Positions 24,801 to 33,556 of a stretch of DNA of 64,000 nucleotides are shown here, piece by piece. The notes below the pieces were generated by a model that worked only from the letters and a program-made list of their open reading frames with translations, searched no databases and was not told the origin of the DNA. This DNA comes from CAVTWH01 sp963850915 (GTDB taxonomy: Bacteria; Actinomycetota; Actinomycetes; Mycobacteriales; Micromonosporaceae). The DNA is taken from NCBI GenBank assembly GCA_963850915.1, contig CAWKND010000014.1, positions 1 through 64,000 of the forward strand, written 5' to 3'. Positions within the stretch are counted from its first letter, which is position 1. Each line of letters opens with the position of its first letter. Made by a program: the position numbers and the translations under genes.

Positions 24801-25550
24801 TTACCGGCGGAAAACCAGTACCACCAAGCAGAGCAGCGCACTCAGCTCGACCAGCGCACCGAGTACGTCCCCGGTGATCCCGCCCAGTCGCCGGGTCACG
24901 TGCCGGCGCGCCACCTCCGCGAGCCCGAGTGCGAGCAGCACGGCGAGCGGCCCCTGCCACCACCGGCCGGGTACGGCGAGGAGCGCGAACGCTGTCACCA
25001 CAACGGTTCCCGCGATCGCCACGATGGCCGGTACGGTGCCGGCGACCAGTGCGCCGAGCCCCTCCGGCCGGGCAGCCGGTACCCCCCGACGGCACGCCCA
25101 GGTGTCCGCGAGCCGTCCGGTGGCCGTGGCCAGTACCAGCCCGACGAGTACCCGGTGGTCCAGGAGTACGGCCACGCAGCCGGTACGCAGCAACAGGTCC
25201 AGCCCGATCGCGGCCACTCCGAACGGGCCGACCTCGGGGCTGCGCATGATGGCCAGCGCGCGCTCCCGGTCGCCGTAGGAGCCGAGCGCGTCGACCGTGT
25301 CGGCCAGCCCGTCCACATGCAGTCCCCGGGTCAGCAGCCACTCGGCGAGCACCACGAGACCGGCGGCGACCAGCGCCGGGGCACCGAGTTCGCGCAGCCC
25401 CAGGGCCAACCCGCCGAGTACCGCGCCGAGCAGCGCACCGACGAGCGGCGCGAGCGCCATGGCCGTACCCGCGGCGCGCCGGTCCACCCGGCCGGTACGC
25501 AGTGGCAGCACGGTGAACGTGGTGAGCGCCAGCCGCAGCCCCGCCCTCAC
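24801..25550 (-). CDS. cobS: Adenosylcobinamide-GDP ribazoletransferase CobS
   Basis: 249-aa membrane enzyme joining adenosylcobinamide-GDP with alpha-ribazole in the last stage of cobalamin synthesis. Six or seven hydrophobic segments; the signature HVDGLADTVDALGSYGDRER (about 98-117) with its metal-binding acidic residues, and MRSPEVGPFGVAA after it. Normal length. Starts 57 bp downstream of cobU-cobT on the same strand, so likely in one operon. Confidence 0.93.
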   Translation of the reverse strand: MRAGLRLALTTFTVLPLRTGRVDRRAAGTAMALAPLVGALLGAVLGGLALGLRELGAPALVAAGLVVLAEWLLTRGLHVDGLADTVDALGSYGDRERALAIMRSPEVGPFGVAAIGLDLLLRTGCVAVLLDHRVLVGLVLATATGRLADTWACRRGVPAARPEGLGALVAGTVPAIVAIAGTVVVTAFALLAVPGRWWQGPLAVLLALGLAEVARRHVTRRLGGITGDVLGALVELSALLCLVVLVFRR

Positions 25551-25607
25551 CTGTTCCGCACCTTCACCTGTTCGCTCGGTTCGCCATGGTCACCCGGTCA
25601 GCCGTGC

Positions 25608-27695
25608 TCACCCGGTGGTGGTGTTCTCCGCGGTCGCCACCGCTTCGACGGCCGGCTCCGCCGGTTCGTCCGAGTCGGCAGAGTCGTCCGGATCATCGGC
25701 CCCGTCCGATCCGGCCCCGTCCGAGCCTGCCTCGTCCGAGCCTGCCCCGTCCGGTCCGGCCTCGTCCGAGCCGGCCCCGTCCGATCCGGCCCCGTCCGAG
25801 CCTCCGGTCCGGCCTCGTCCGATGTCCAGCCTGCTCGTCCGATACGGCCTCGCCCGAGCCGGCCCCGTCCGGCCGGCCTCGTCCGAGCCTGCCTCGTCCG
25901 ATCCAGCCTCGCCCGAGCTGGCGTCTGCGACAGTGCCGTCCGGGCCGGCGTCGTCCGCGTCAGCCTCGTCCGAGTCGGCCAGGGAGAGGCTGGACAGCAG
26001 CAGTGCGTTCTGGATCAGCGGGAGTAGGGTCAGCGCCGCCGCGCCCTCGCCGAGGTCCAGGCGCAGGTCGGCGAAGGGGGAGGCGCCGAGTACCCGGGAT
26101 CCGGGGATCACGGCCGGGTTCTTGCCGTCGTCAGCGAGTAGTAGCCAGAGCCGGGACTGGGCGCCCAGGTCGCGGGCGAGCAGCCCGGCCGCGACGCCGA
26201 CCGGTCCGTCGATCATGGTGGCGATCCGCCGGTAGGTGGCCCCGAGCACGATGCCGGCCGCGACTGCCAGGTCGTACCCGCCGATCGTGGTGAGTACCTC
26301 CACCGTGCCACTCAGCCGGGTCCGGGAGCGGCGCAGCCCGTCGCGCAGGGCGGTACACCGCTGCATCCAGGCCAGGTCGTCGACGCGTCCACCGGCCCTG
26401 ACCACGCGGGGTAGGACAGCGGCCGGCTCCACACCCACGATCGAGCCGACCACAGCAGCCGCCGCCGCGATCTGCCCGGGCCCGGCAGCGCCCAGGATGA
26501 TCAGGTCGGTACCGGTGTCCGCCGCCGCCTCGGCCAGCCGGAAACCCTGGCGCAGCCCGATCTGTACCTGCTCCTCGGTACTCGCGTCGTCGTCCTCGAT
26601 AGCCCCGGCCGGCTCGGCGGTCACGTCCACCACCTGGATGGGTACTCCGCTGGCGGCGGCGAGCAGGCCCAGCGCACCGGCCCCGGCGGCGGCCCGGTCC
26701 ACCTCGCGCTGCCAGTGCTCCGCGGTGTCCCCGGCAGCCAGCCCGCCCCGGTGTACGCCGTGCACCAGCATCAGCCGAGGCGCCTGGTACCGCTCGGGCG
26801 TACCGGTGCCCTGGGTACCGGCGACGAAGCCGATCAGCTTGTTGAGGTTGCCCAGCCCCGCCCCGGGTACGTCCAGTGCGTTCAGCCGGTCGACGGCCAC
26901 GGCACTGGCCGTCTCGTCGGGCAGCGGGAGCATCATCCGCGAGTTGATCTCGGGCTCGTCGGCTGAGGCCGGCAGCTCGGTACCGCTGCCCAGCGTCACC
27001 GTTTCGGACACCACTCCCGCCCCGGCCACCACCTCGACCGGCCGGACCCGTACCCGCCGCGGCGGAGCCGGGGGCGCGGCGACGACAGCCGGCGCCGCAG
27101 CCACAGCCGTCACCGGAGTGGCAGTGGGCACACCCTTGAGCCAGCTGGGCTGGCCGGCGACCACGAGTACCACGGCGTCGACGAGCGCGGCGAGCGCACG
27201 GTTGGCGGTACCCACCGCATCGGTGAAGGCACGGCCGGCCACGCTCGTCGGTACCAGGGACAGCCCGACCTCGGGGCTGACAATGACCAGCCGGGCCGTG
27301 CAGCTGGCCACCGCGCCGGCCAGCTCGGTCAGCGGCTCGCGGGCCGATTCCGCGCTCCAACCGGCCTCGAACGGCCCCGCGTCGGCACCCAGCACGGCGG
27401 TGAGCCAGCCGCCCAGATCGTCGACGAGCAGCGTCTCGCCCGGGGTCGCGGCGGCGATGATCGCGGCCAGCCGGGCCGGATCCGCGCCGGTCTCCTCGGT
27501 CACCCAGTCCGTCGGGCGCCGGGCCTGGTGGGCGGCGATCCGGGCGGCCCACTCCTCGTCGGACGCCTCGTCGGCGCGGGCCGTGGCGATGTACCGGACG
27601 TTGGGAGCGTCCGCGACCAGCCCCTCGGCGTACTCCGACTTGCCGGAGCGGATCCCGCCGAGGACCAGAACCGTGTGGTACCCGTCATGCGACAT
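25608..27695 (-). CDS. CobU-CobT fusion with repetitive acidic tail
   Basis: 695 aa. Residues 1-180 are CobU (cobinamide kinase/guanylyltransferase): P-loop LGGIRSGKSEYAE, YIATARA, RRPTDWVTEE, LLVDDLGGWL. A Pro/Ala/Val linker (about 195-230) leads to a CobT-type domain (about 235-570) ending in LGEGAAALTLLPL, which contains the probable catalytic Glu. The last 120 residues are a Gly-Ser-Asp-Glu-Ala repeat (units like GSDEA and GSDGA). Inside it, a basic block (RTGPARARPYRTSRLDIGRG) is what the same repeat gives when read one frame over, so two compensating indels occurred. Such a tail is not usual in the family. The pair with cobS indicates late cobalamin assembly. Confidence 0.92.
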   Translation of the reverse strand: MSHDGYHTVLVLGGIRSGKSEYAEGLVADAPNVRYIATARADEASDEEWAARIAAHQARRPTDWVTEETGADPARLAAIIAAATPGETLLVDDLGGWLTAVLGADAGPFEAGWSAESAREPLTELAGAVASCTARLVIVSPEVGLSLVPTSVAGRAFTDAVGTANRALAALVDAVVLVVAGQPSWLKGVPTATPVTAVAAAPAVVAAPPAPPRRVRVRPVEVVAGAGVVSETVTLGSGTELPASADEPEINSRMMLPLPDETASAVAVDRLNALDVPGAGLGNLNKLIGFVAGTQGTGTPERYQAPRLMLVHGVHRGGLAAGDTAEHWQREVDRAAAGAGALGLLAAASGVPIQVVDVTAEPAGAIEDDDASTEEQVQIGLRQGFRLAEAAADTGTDLIILGAAGPGQIAAAAAVVGSIVGVEPAAVLPRVVRAGGRVDDLAWMQRCTALRDGLRRSRTRLSGTVEVLTTIGGYDLAVAAGIVLGATYRRIATMIDGPVGVAAGLLARDLGAQSRLWLLLADDGKNPAVIPGSRVLGASPFADLRLDLGEGAAALTLLPLIQNALLLSSLSLADSDEADADDAGPDGTVADASSGEAGSDEAGSDEAGRTGPARARPYRTSRLDIGRGRTGGSDGAGSDGAGSDEAGPDGAGSDEAGSDGAGSDGADDPDDSADSDEPAEPAVEAVATAENTTTG

Positions 27696-27819
27696 GCCCG
27701 TACCCTAAAGCCCGCGGATTAGGCTTGCGGACGCGCCCGGCCCGTCGGCCGGCGTACCGGGTGGGGTGGACGGTCCGGCAGCACGGCAAGAAGCACGGTT
27801 ACTAGGGGGTTGAGACGGC

Positions 27820-28020
27820 ATGGCGTGGTCCTGGCGGTACGAGAACGGTGATGGCCAGCCGGTCGACGGGCCGGGAGAGACCTTCCCGAGCCAGGCCGAC
27901 GCGGAGTCCTGGGTCGGTCAGATCTGGCGTGAACTCGCCGGTAGCGGCGTCGCCAACGTGGTCCTGCTCGATGACGAGCGGGTCGAGTACCGGATGAGCC
28001 TGCATCCGGCCGGTCACTGA
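27820..28020 (+). CDS. Small conserved-looking protein coupled to a site-2 protease
   Basis: 66 aa, soluble: MAWSWRYENGDGQPVDGPGE, then FPSQADAESWVGQIWRELAGSGVANVVLLDDE. I do not recognise a named domain, though similar short proteins (MSWSWRYE-like) are common in actinomycetes. Its TGA overlaps the ATG of the next gene (TGATG at 28018-28022), so translation is probably coupled and the two products may act together. Divergent from cobU-cobT. Confidence 0.75.
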   Translation: MAWSWRYENGDGQPVDGPGETFPSQADAESWVGQIWRELAGSGVANVVLLDDERVEYRMSLHPAGH

Positions 28021-28823
28021 TGGCGCTCGGGCCGCGCGGACGCGGCGACCTCGCCATCGGGGTACGCCCGGCGCACTTCCGGCCCAGCGCGATCTTCCTG
28101 GGGATCGTCGCGCTCTTCCTGGTCAGCGGCTGGATGGCCTGGTCCGGCTGGGGTGCGCCGCGGTTCGACGTGTTCCTGTTCGTCATCTCCGGCTGGCTGG
28201 TCTCGCTGTGCGTGCACGAGTACGCCCACGCGCTCAGCGGGTACCTCGCCGGGGATGTGGACGTGGCGGCCCGCGGGTACCTCACGCTCAACCCGTTGAA
28301 GTACACCCATCCGGTACTTTCCCTGCTGCTGCCCGTGTTCTACCTGATCATCGGGGGTATCGGCCTGCCCGGCGGCGCGGTCTGGATCAACCACCAGCAC
28401 ATCGCCGGGCGCTGGAAGGACACCGCGATCAGCCTGGCCGGGCCGGCCGTCAACGTGCTGTTCACGCTGGCACTGTGCGCCCCGTTCGCGCTCGGTGTGA
28501 ACGTGACCGGGCACGTGGTGTTCTGGTCCGGCGTGGCGTTCCTGGCCTTCCTGCAGCTCACCGCGAGCATTCTCAACCTGATCCCGATCCCGGGCGTGGA
28601 CGGCGGCAACGCGGTACGCCCGTGGCTGTCGGCGCAGTACCGGCGCGGCTTCGACGCGGTCGCCCCGTACGGCCTGTTCGTGTTCCTGGCGCTGCTGTTC
28701 AACCCGCGGCTGAACCGGCTCTTCTTCGACTTCGTCGACCGCGTCGGCGCGGCGATCGGCCTGCCGACCGACCTCTACGCCCTCGGCTGGCAGCTCTTCC
28801 GCTTCTGGACCAACATCGGCTGA
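28020..28823 (+). CDS. Site-2 protease family membrane metalloprotease (M50)
   Basis: 267 aa with about six membrane helices. SLCVHEYAHALSGYLAGD (about residues 61-78) has the HExxH zinc-binding motif inside a membrane helix; the third zinc ligand Asp is probably in LIPIPGVDGGNAVRPW (about 190-205). Compact form lacking a PDZ domain. Such proteases often release regulators or anti-sigma factors, but no target is encoded next to it. Start ATG overlaps the stop of the upstream gene. A perfect 20-bp inverted repeat and a terminator follow. Confidence 0.9.
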   Translation: MALGPRGRGDLAIGVRPAHFRPSAIFLGIVALFLVSGWMAWSGWGAPRFDVFLFVISGWLVSLCVHEYAHALSGYLAGDVDVAARGYLTLNPLKYTHPVLSLLLPVFYLIIGGIGLPGGAVWINHQHIAGRWKDTAISLAGPAVNVLFTLALCAPFALGVNVTGHVVFWSGVAFLAFLQLTASILNLIPIPGVDGGNAVRPWLSAQYRRGFDAVAPYGLFVFLALLFNPRLNRLFFDFVDRVGAAIGLPTDLYALGWQLFRFWTNIG

Positions 28824-28876
28824 CGCCCCTGGTCCACCAGGAACCCTGCGAGCGCCTCCCGCCCGGCGCGCCTTCA

Positions 28877-28926
28877 TGATCGCGAAGAGTTTTGGGGGTC
28901 AGCGCACCCAAAACTCTTCGCGATCA
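28877..28926. repeat. Perfect 20-bp inverted repeat
   Basis: TGATCGCGAAGAGTTTTGGG at 28877-28896 is exactly complementary to 28907-28926, with a 10-nt loop. Each arm has an AT-richer centre (AGTTTT), unusual for this DNA. It may end transcription of the site-2 protease gene, but a second, more conventional hairpin follows 5 bp later, so it may instead be a mobile or dispersed repeat. Confidence 0.9.
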
Positions 28927-28931
28927 CGGAA

Positions 28932-28961
28932 AACCCCCGCCGGGACGGGCCGGCGGGGGTT
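28932..28961. terminator. Bidirectional terminator between convergent genes
   Basis: Perfect 12-bp stem, AACCCCCGCCGG (28932-28943) with its complement (28950-28961), 6-nt loop. Lies between the site-2 protease gene (rightward) and the aldo/keto reductase gene (leftward, ends 28985). Confidence 0.82.
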
Positions 28962-28984
28962 CCACGAACCCGGAAGTGCCAGAA

Positions 28985-29983
28985 CTACGGGCGCTTGGCG
29001 GGGGACTCGGTCTTGGCCGGGTCGCGCTCGGCGATCGGGTCGAGGATCTCGTCGATCGCCTTGAGCAGGTCGGCATCCAGCTTCACGCCGGCCGCCTTCG
29101 CGTTGTCCTGCAGCTGCTCGGGGCGGGTCGCGCCGACGATCGCCGAGGAGACGTTCGGGTTCTGCAGTACCCAGGCCACGGCGAGCTGCGCCATGGTCAG
29201 CCCGGCCTGCTCGGCGAGCGGACCCAGCTGCTGTACCCGGGTCAGTACCTCGTCGGAGAGCAGCCGCGAGATGAAGTTGGCGCCGGACTTCTCATCGGTG
29301 GCCCGGGAGCCCTCGGGCGGCGCCTGGCCGGGCAGGTACTTGCCGGTGAGCACGCCCTGGGCGATCGGCGAGAACACCACCTGGCCGATGCCCAGTTCGT
29401 CGCAGGTCGGTACCACCTCGGCCTCGATGACCCGCCACAACATGTTGTACTGCGGCTGGTTGGAGACGAGCTGGATCTTCAACTCCTGCGCCAGGTCGTA
29501 CCCGGAGCGGATCTGCGCCGCGGTCCACTCGGAGACGCCGATGTAGTGGGCCTTGCCGGCATGCACGATGTCGGCGAACGCCTGCATGGTCTCCTCGAGC
29601 GGCGTCGAGTGGTCGTACCGGTGCGCCTGGTAGAGGTCCACGTAGTCGGTCTGCAGCCGCTCCAGCGAGCCGTCGATCGAGGCCATGATGTGCTTGCGGG
29701 ACAGGCCACGGTCGTTGCGTCCGGGGCCGGTCGGCCAGTAGACCTTGGTGAAGATCTCCAGCCCGTCCCGGCGCTGGCCGGACAGCGCCCGACCGAGTAC
29801 CGATTCGGCGCGGGTACCGGCGTAGACGTCCGCCGTGTCGAACGTGGTGATGCCCAGGTCCAGGGCGGCGTGTACGCACGCGGTCGCCTGCTCCTCCTCG
29901 ACCTGGGAGCCGTGGGTGATCCAGTTGCCGTACGAGATCTCGGTGACGAGCATCCCTGACCGGCCAAGGTAGCGGTAGTCCAT
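28985..29983 (-). CDS. Aldo/keto reductase, Kv-beta/YghZ-like
   Basis: 332 aa TIM-barrel NADPH-dependent oxidoreductase. Catalytic tetrad visible: Asp and Tyr in FDTADVYAGT (about 50-58), Lys in IFTKVYWP (about 82) and His in YQAHRYDHSTPLEE (about 122). The RKHIMASIDGSLERLQTDYVDLY stretch and QPQYNMLWR are typical of the Kv-beta/YghZ branch, whose members reduce methylglyoxal and other aldehydes. Substrate here unknown. Start ATG 29983. Confidence 0.94.
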   Translation of the reverse strand: MDYRYLGRSGMLVTEISYGNWITHGSQVEEEQATACVHAALDLGITTFDTADVYAGTRAESVLGRALSGQRRDGLEIFTKVYWPTGPGRNDRGLSRKHIMASIDGSLERLQTDYVDLYQAHRYDHSTPLEETMQAFADIVHAGKAHYIGVSEWTAAQIRSGYDLAQELKIQLVSNQPQYNMLWRVIEAEVVPTCDELGIGQVVFSPIAQGVLTGKYLPGQAPPEGSRATDEKSGANFISRLLSDEVLTRVQQLGPLAEQAGLTMAQLAVAWVLQNPNVSSAIVGATRPEQLQDNAKAAGVKLDADLLKAIDEILDPIAERDPAKTESPAKRP

Positions 29984-30032
29984 GGCAGCAACCCTACCGA
30001 TCAGGGGTCGCGGCCACCCGGGGGCCGCAGAT

Positions 30033-32501
30033 CTACAGCACCGGCCGCGCGTCGGAGAGCAGCCGGTCGATCTCGTCGCTGACGCCCATCCGGCTCGGGT
30101 GGGTCGGTGGGATCAGCGGGCGGCCGTGCCGGTCGAGGGCGCCCCAACGGTGCGTACCGTCGGTGATCAGGAACGCCACCGGATGGATCACCACGGCCGG
30201 GTGTACCGGCTCCACGAGTACCCGCCCGGCCCGGTCCACCACGCCCTTGCGCCCGCCCAGCTCCACGACGGCCAGCCCCTCGTCGGAGAAGCCGTCGATG
30301 TAGCGCCCGTCGGAGAGTGCCGTGGCGAACCCGTCGTACGCGAACGGTACGACCACCCGCCCGACGCCGTCGACAGCGCCCCAGCGCCGGCCCCGGCGTA
30401 CCGCGGCCATCCCGCGCCGGAACGGCCGGACGTCGTCGAAGCCGGTGGAGATGGTCACGTTGTTCGACTTGTCGATGCCGATCCACCGGGCGTTGCCGTC
30501 CCGGGACACCCAGGCCAGCCCGTCGGAGAAGCTGCTCACCCCGAGGTAGCCGGACTTGGCCGGGATCAGCGTCTGGCCGGTCTCGTCGATCAGCTCCCAG
30601 CTCTGCTGGCCGGGGCGCTGTACCCAGCCCACGCCGTCACGGAACGGCTGCACGTCGTCGTACTCGGCGCCGACCACGGTGTCACCGTCGCCGTTGATGT
30701 ACCCCCACAGCCCGGTACCCTCGTCCAGCGCCGGCGTCGGCGGCTTGCCCAGCTGCAGGATCTCGTCACGCTGCCGCGGGTAGGGACCCCAGCCGTTCTG
30801 CGCCACCTTGCTGAACACCGCGTCCAGCGCCATCTCGGTCTGCGTGATGAGCTGCGGATCTTCCTCTTTACGCAGCTCCAGCGCGCGCTCGAAGTGGTTG
30901 CAAGCCTCGATGTACCGGCCCTGGTCGTACGCGCACTTGCCGGCGTGCTGGTGCATGGTGGCGCGCAGCCGGTCCGGTAGCTCGCTGGAGTTGGCGAGCG
31001 TGAACAGCCGGTCGGCCTCCTCGAACTCGCCGCGCCACTGCAGTACGTGCGCCAGCCGGGCCTGGGCGATGGCGATGCGCCGCAGTTCGCCGGTGGCCTC
31101 GGCGTGGGCCAGCGCCAGCTTGCCGTCGGCCAGCGCCTTGGGCAGGTCGCCGAGGATGCGGGAGACCACCGCACGCAGGCTCAGCAGCCGGGCCCGGCGC
31201 GGGTTGTCGGAGAAGCTGTTCAGTTTGGTGGTGAGCAGGTCGCGTACCTCGCGCAGCCGCTCCGGGTCGTCCGGGATCTCGCGCAGCGTCTCCGGATCGA
31301 AGCTCCACTCCCAGGTCGCCAGGGTCTGCTCCGGGTCGGGGCCGCTGTCCTCGGCGTTGACCGGGTCGCCGGTGGCGGTGAACTCGGCGCCCTGTGCCGG
31401 GGCGGGGATCGCCGCGGCGGCTACCGCGTCCTCGTCGGCCAGCCCGTCGGCGGGGATCGCCGCTGTTCCGGAGAAGGGCAGCCCGCCCGGCGGGGTCGGT
31501 CCGGTGAGCGCGTCGGGGGAGATGAGCCGGTGGCCGCTGCCGGCGTAGAGGCTGGGAGTAACCCCGGGCGGGGTCAGCCGGATGCCGCCCCGGCGCGGGC
31601 CGCGCTGCGGGTTGGCCATGATCTGGCCGTAGGACTGGGCCGGTCGGGGCGGTCGCGGCTCCGCGCCGCGTTGCCGGGGCGGACCATCCAGGGGGTACCG
31701 GTCGGCACGCGACCGTCCCTGGCCACGCTCATCCGGGTACCGGTCGTCAGGGTTCCGGTCGTCCGGGTACCGGTCATCCAGCTGGCGCTCAGCTTCGTCG
31801 CCCTCGATCACGCCCTGTTCGAGCTGCGCACGGTCGCCCCGGCCGGGCTCGTAACCGCCCCGGTCGGAGCCACTCCGGTCGGAACCACTCCGGTCGGCGG
31901 CGCGGTTGGGCTGCCGTGGTGCCGGATTCGCCGGCCGGTCGGGGGCGCCACGTTCGCCGCCCCGGTCGTTGCCACGGTCGGCCGGTGCCGGTACCCGCGC
32001 CTGGCCGCGACCGCTCTGTCCCCGGTCGCCGGCGCCCCGGTCAACCCGTGCCCGGCCGCTCGCGCTCCGCTCGACCGGACCACGGTCGCCGTGGCCGCCG
32101 TCCACGTAGCCGCGCTCGCCCTGGCCCCGGTCTTCCGGTCCACGATCCAACTGACCACGGTCGCCCTGGCCACGGTCGCCCTGGCCACGGTCGCCCTGGC
32201 TACGGTCGCCGTGGCCACGGTCGCCCTGGCCACGGTCGCCCTGGCCACGATCCAGCTGGCCACGATCAGCGGTGCCGCGACCCGCCGGTCCACGGGCGGT
32301 GAAATCCTGGTCGGGGTAGCCCCGCTCGTCATGCTCAGCGTCGTCAGCCTCGCCGCGGCGGTGCTGCTCCACCCGCTCGATCTCGTCCTCGTCCAGCCCC
32401 TGCTCGATGGCGACCCGTCGCCACGGCATGGTGGGCACGGTCGCCCACGCAGGGTTGTGCGGCCGGCGTCGCTCCTCCGGCCGATCGTCCTGCTGGTTCA
32501 T
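30033..32501 (-). CDS. Large TPR and WG-repeat protein with minisatellite-encoded N-terminus
   Basis: 822 aa from ATG 32501 (MNQQDDRPEERRRPH). Residues 1-280 are disordered and very rich in Arg, Asp, Gly and Gln; part is encoded by a 15-bp tandem repeat giving GDRGQ units. About 385-560 looks like TPR helices (LLSLRAVVSRILGDLPKALADGKLALAHAEA, AGKCAYDQGRYIEACNHFERAL). About 590-810 holds WG beta-repeats (GLWGYINGDGDTVVGAEYDDVQPFRDGVGWV, RRWGAVDGVGRVVVPFAYDG, RKGVVDRAG, HRWGALDRHGRPLIPP). No signal peptide. Probably a scaffold or binding protein; no enzymatic motif. Confidence 0.88.
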   Translation of the reverse strand: MNQQDDRPEERRRPHNPAWATVPTMPWRRVAIEQGLDEDEIERVEQHRRGEADDAEHDERGYPDQDFTARGPAGRGTADRGQLDRGQGDRGQGDRGHGDRSQGDRGQGDRGQGDRGQLDRGPEDRGQGERGYVDGGHGDRGPVERSASGRARVDRGAGDRGQSGRGQARVPAPADRGNDRGGERGAPDRPANPAPRQPNRAADRSGSDRSGSDRGGYEPGRGDRAQLEQGVIEGDEAERQLDDRYPDDRNPDDRYPDERGQGRSRADRYPLDGPPRQRGAEPRPPRPAQSYGQIMANPQRGPRRGGIRLTPPGVTPSLYAGSGHRLISPDALTGPTPPGGLPFSGTAAIPADGLADEDAVAAAAIPAPAQGAEFTATGDPVNAEDSGPDPEQTLATWEWSFDPETLREIPDDPERLREVRDLLTTKLNSFSDNPRRARLLSLRAVVSRILGDLPKALADGKLALAHAEATGELRRIAIAQARLAHVLQWRGEFEEADRLFTLANSSELPDRLRATMHQHAGKCAYDQGRYIEACNHFERALELRKEEDPQLITQTEMALDAVFSKVAQNGWGPYPRQRDEILQLGKPPTPALDEGTGLWGYINGDGDTVVGAEYDDVQPFRDGVGWVQRPGQQSWELIDETGQTLIPAKSGYLGVSSFSDGLAWVSRDGNARWIGIDKSNNVTISTGFDDVRPFRRGMAAVRRGRRWGAVDGVGRVVVPFAYDGFATALSDGRYIDGFSDEGLAVVELGGRKGVVDRAGRVLVEPVHPAVVIHPVAFLITDGTHRWGALDRHGRPLIPPTHPSRMGVSDEIDRLLSDARPVL
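32155..32259. repeat. 15-bp minisatellite inside the WG-protein gene
   Basis: Seven consecutive 15-bp units, five of them exactly CCACGGTCGCCCTGG, the others with one to four changes. On the coding (minus) strand each unit encodes a five-residue block such as GQGDR. Because the unit length is a multiple of three, copy number can change without breaking the frame. Confidence 0.92.
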
Positions 32502-32894
32502 CGGCCACACCCGCCCGAAACAGCGGCGGCCGCCGGGCCGGGGGAGGTCGCGCCACGGGGCGTCAGGCCGCCAGGAGCGAGTCGCGTGCGTGCCGGAGAC
32601 TGCGCGGGGCGCACGCGGTTCACCTCATCTCCGGCGACGGGCGGCCCCGGACAAGGGGGCCGACGGGTGGGTACCGGGACGGGTTTCGTCACTCGGCCCG
32701 GATGGGGAAGGAGGGTACGGCCTGGGGGACGTCACAGCCAAGGTGTCCCGGCTGCGGCCGCCCAGCCCTCCGTACCATATCGGACTTTCGCCGGCCTGGT
32801 TAGTGCCGGATTCGGGTATCCGTCCAGCCACGGTCGCCCGATTCATGGCTGATAGTCAGGCCGACGCCGCCGTTCGGCCCCCGTGCGCCGACCC
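32502..32894. other. Gene-free stretch, 393 bp
   Basis: Upstream region of the WG-protein gene and downstream of the XRE-cupin gene. I see no convincing coding sequence, RNA gene or strong hairpin. Promoters for the WG protein (leftward) are expected here but none could be assigned. Confidence 0.5.
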
Positions 32895-33452
32895 TCAGTG
32901 GTGCTCCATCACCAGGACGGCCCAGCTGCCCTCGGCCAGCGCCTGGTAGCTATGCGGTACGTCGCCGGCGAAGGTGGCGTAGTCGCCCGGTCCGAGCTCC
33001 ACCAACTGGTCGTCCGGGCCGGTACGGATCCGCCCGGCCGCGACGATGAGATGCTCGACGCTGCCCGGGATGTGCGGCTCCGCCTGGCGGGCCCGTCCCG
33101 GCTCCAGTTCGATGATGTAGACGTCCCGGCGGGCGTGCGGCGCTCCGGCCGACAGCAGCGTACCGGCGTAGTGCGCGTGGTCTGACGGGATCCGTGGCCC
33201 CTCGCCGGCGCGCACCACCCGTACCGGCGCGGCGATCGGCTCGACCAGCCGGCTGAACGGTACGCCCAGCGCGACGCCGAGCGCCCAGAGTGTCTCCACG
33301 CTCGGGTTGCCGGCGCCCGACTCCAGCTGGGAGAGCGTCGACTTGGCCAGGCCGGCGCGCTTGGCCAGCTCGCTGAGGGACAGGCCGGCCCGCTCGCGCT
33401 CCCGGCGCAGCGAAGCGGCGATCACTGCGAGTGGCGCTGCGCTGTCGGACAT
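32895..33452 (-). CDS. XRE-family regulator with cupin domain
   Basis: 185 aa. N-terminal helix-turn-helix (about 10-65): RRERERAGLSLSELAKRAGL, KSTLSQLESGAGNPSVETLW. C-terminal cupin beta-barrel (about 105-180): HIPGSVEHLIVAAGRIRTG and GPGDYATFAGDVPHSYQA. Such regulators bind a small ligand, often an amino acid or polyamine, through the cupin. It is divergent from azlCD, 104 bp apart, and this XRE-cupin/AzlC pairing is common, so it probably controls branched-chain amino acid export in response to amino acids (inference). Confidence 0.92.
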   Translation of the reverse strand: MSDSAAPLAVIAASLRRERERAGLSLSELAKRAGLAKSTLSQLESGAGNPSVETLWALGVALGVPFSRLVEPIAAPVRVVRAGEGPRIPSDHAHYAGTLLSAGAPHARRDVYIIELEPGRARQAEPHIPGSVEHLIVAAGRIRTGPDDQLVELGPGDYATFAGDVPHSYQALAEGSWAVLVMEHH

Positions 33453-33487
33453 CGTTCGCTCCAGCGGTACGGTTAATACGGTTTGAC

Positions 33488-33523
33488 GAACACTCCCTCG
33501 ATTGCCACGATGGAGAGGTGTTC
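33488..33523. promoter_or_regulatory. Candidate operator between XRE-cupin gene and azlC
   Basis: GAACAC at 33488-33493 and its complement GTGTTC at 33518-33523 form a dyad in the 104-bp divergent promoter region; the flanking bases (CTCC and GGAG-like) are partly symmetric as well. A fitting binding site for the neighbouring regulator, but not proven. Confidence 0.4.
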
Positions 33524-33556
33524 AGCATAAAGAACGCTCGTACGGCTTGGCGAACG

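Noticed and set aside
32140..32270. Regularly spaced repeats that could suggest a CRISPR array.
   Set aside because: The 15-bp units are contiguous, have no spacers, and lie inside an open frame: a coding minisatellite.
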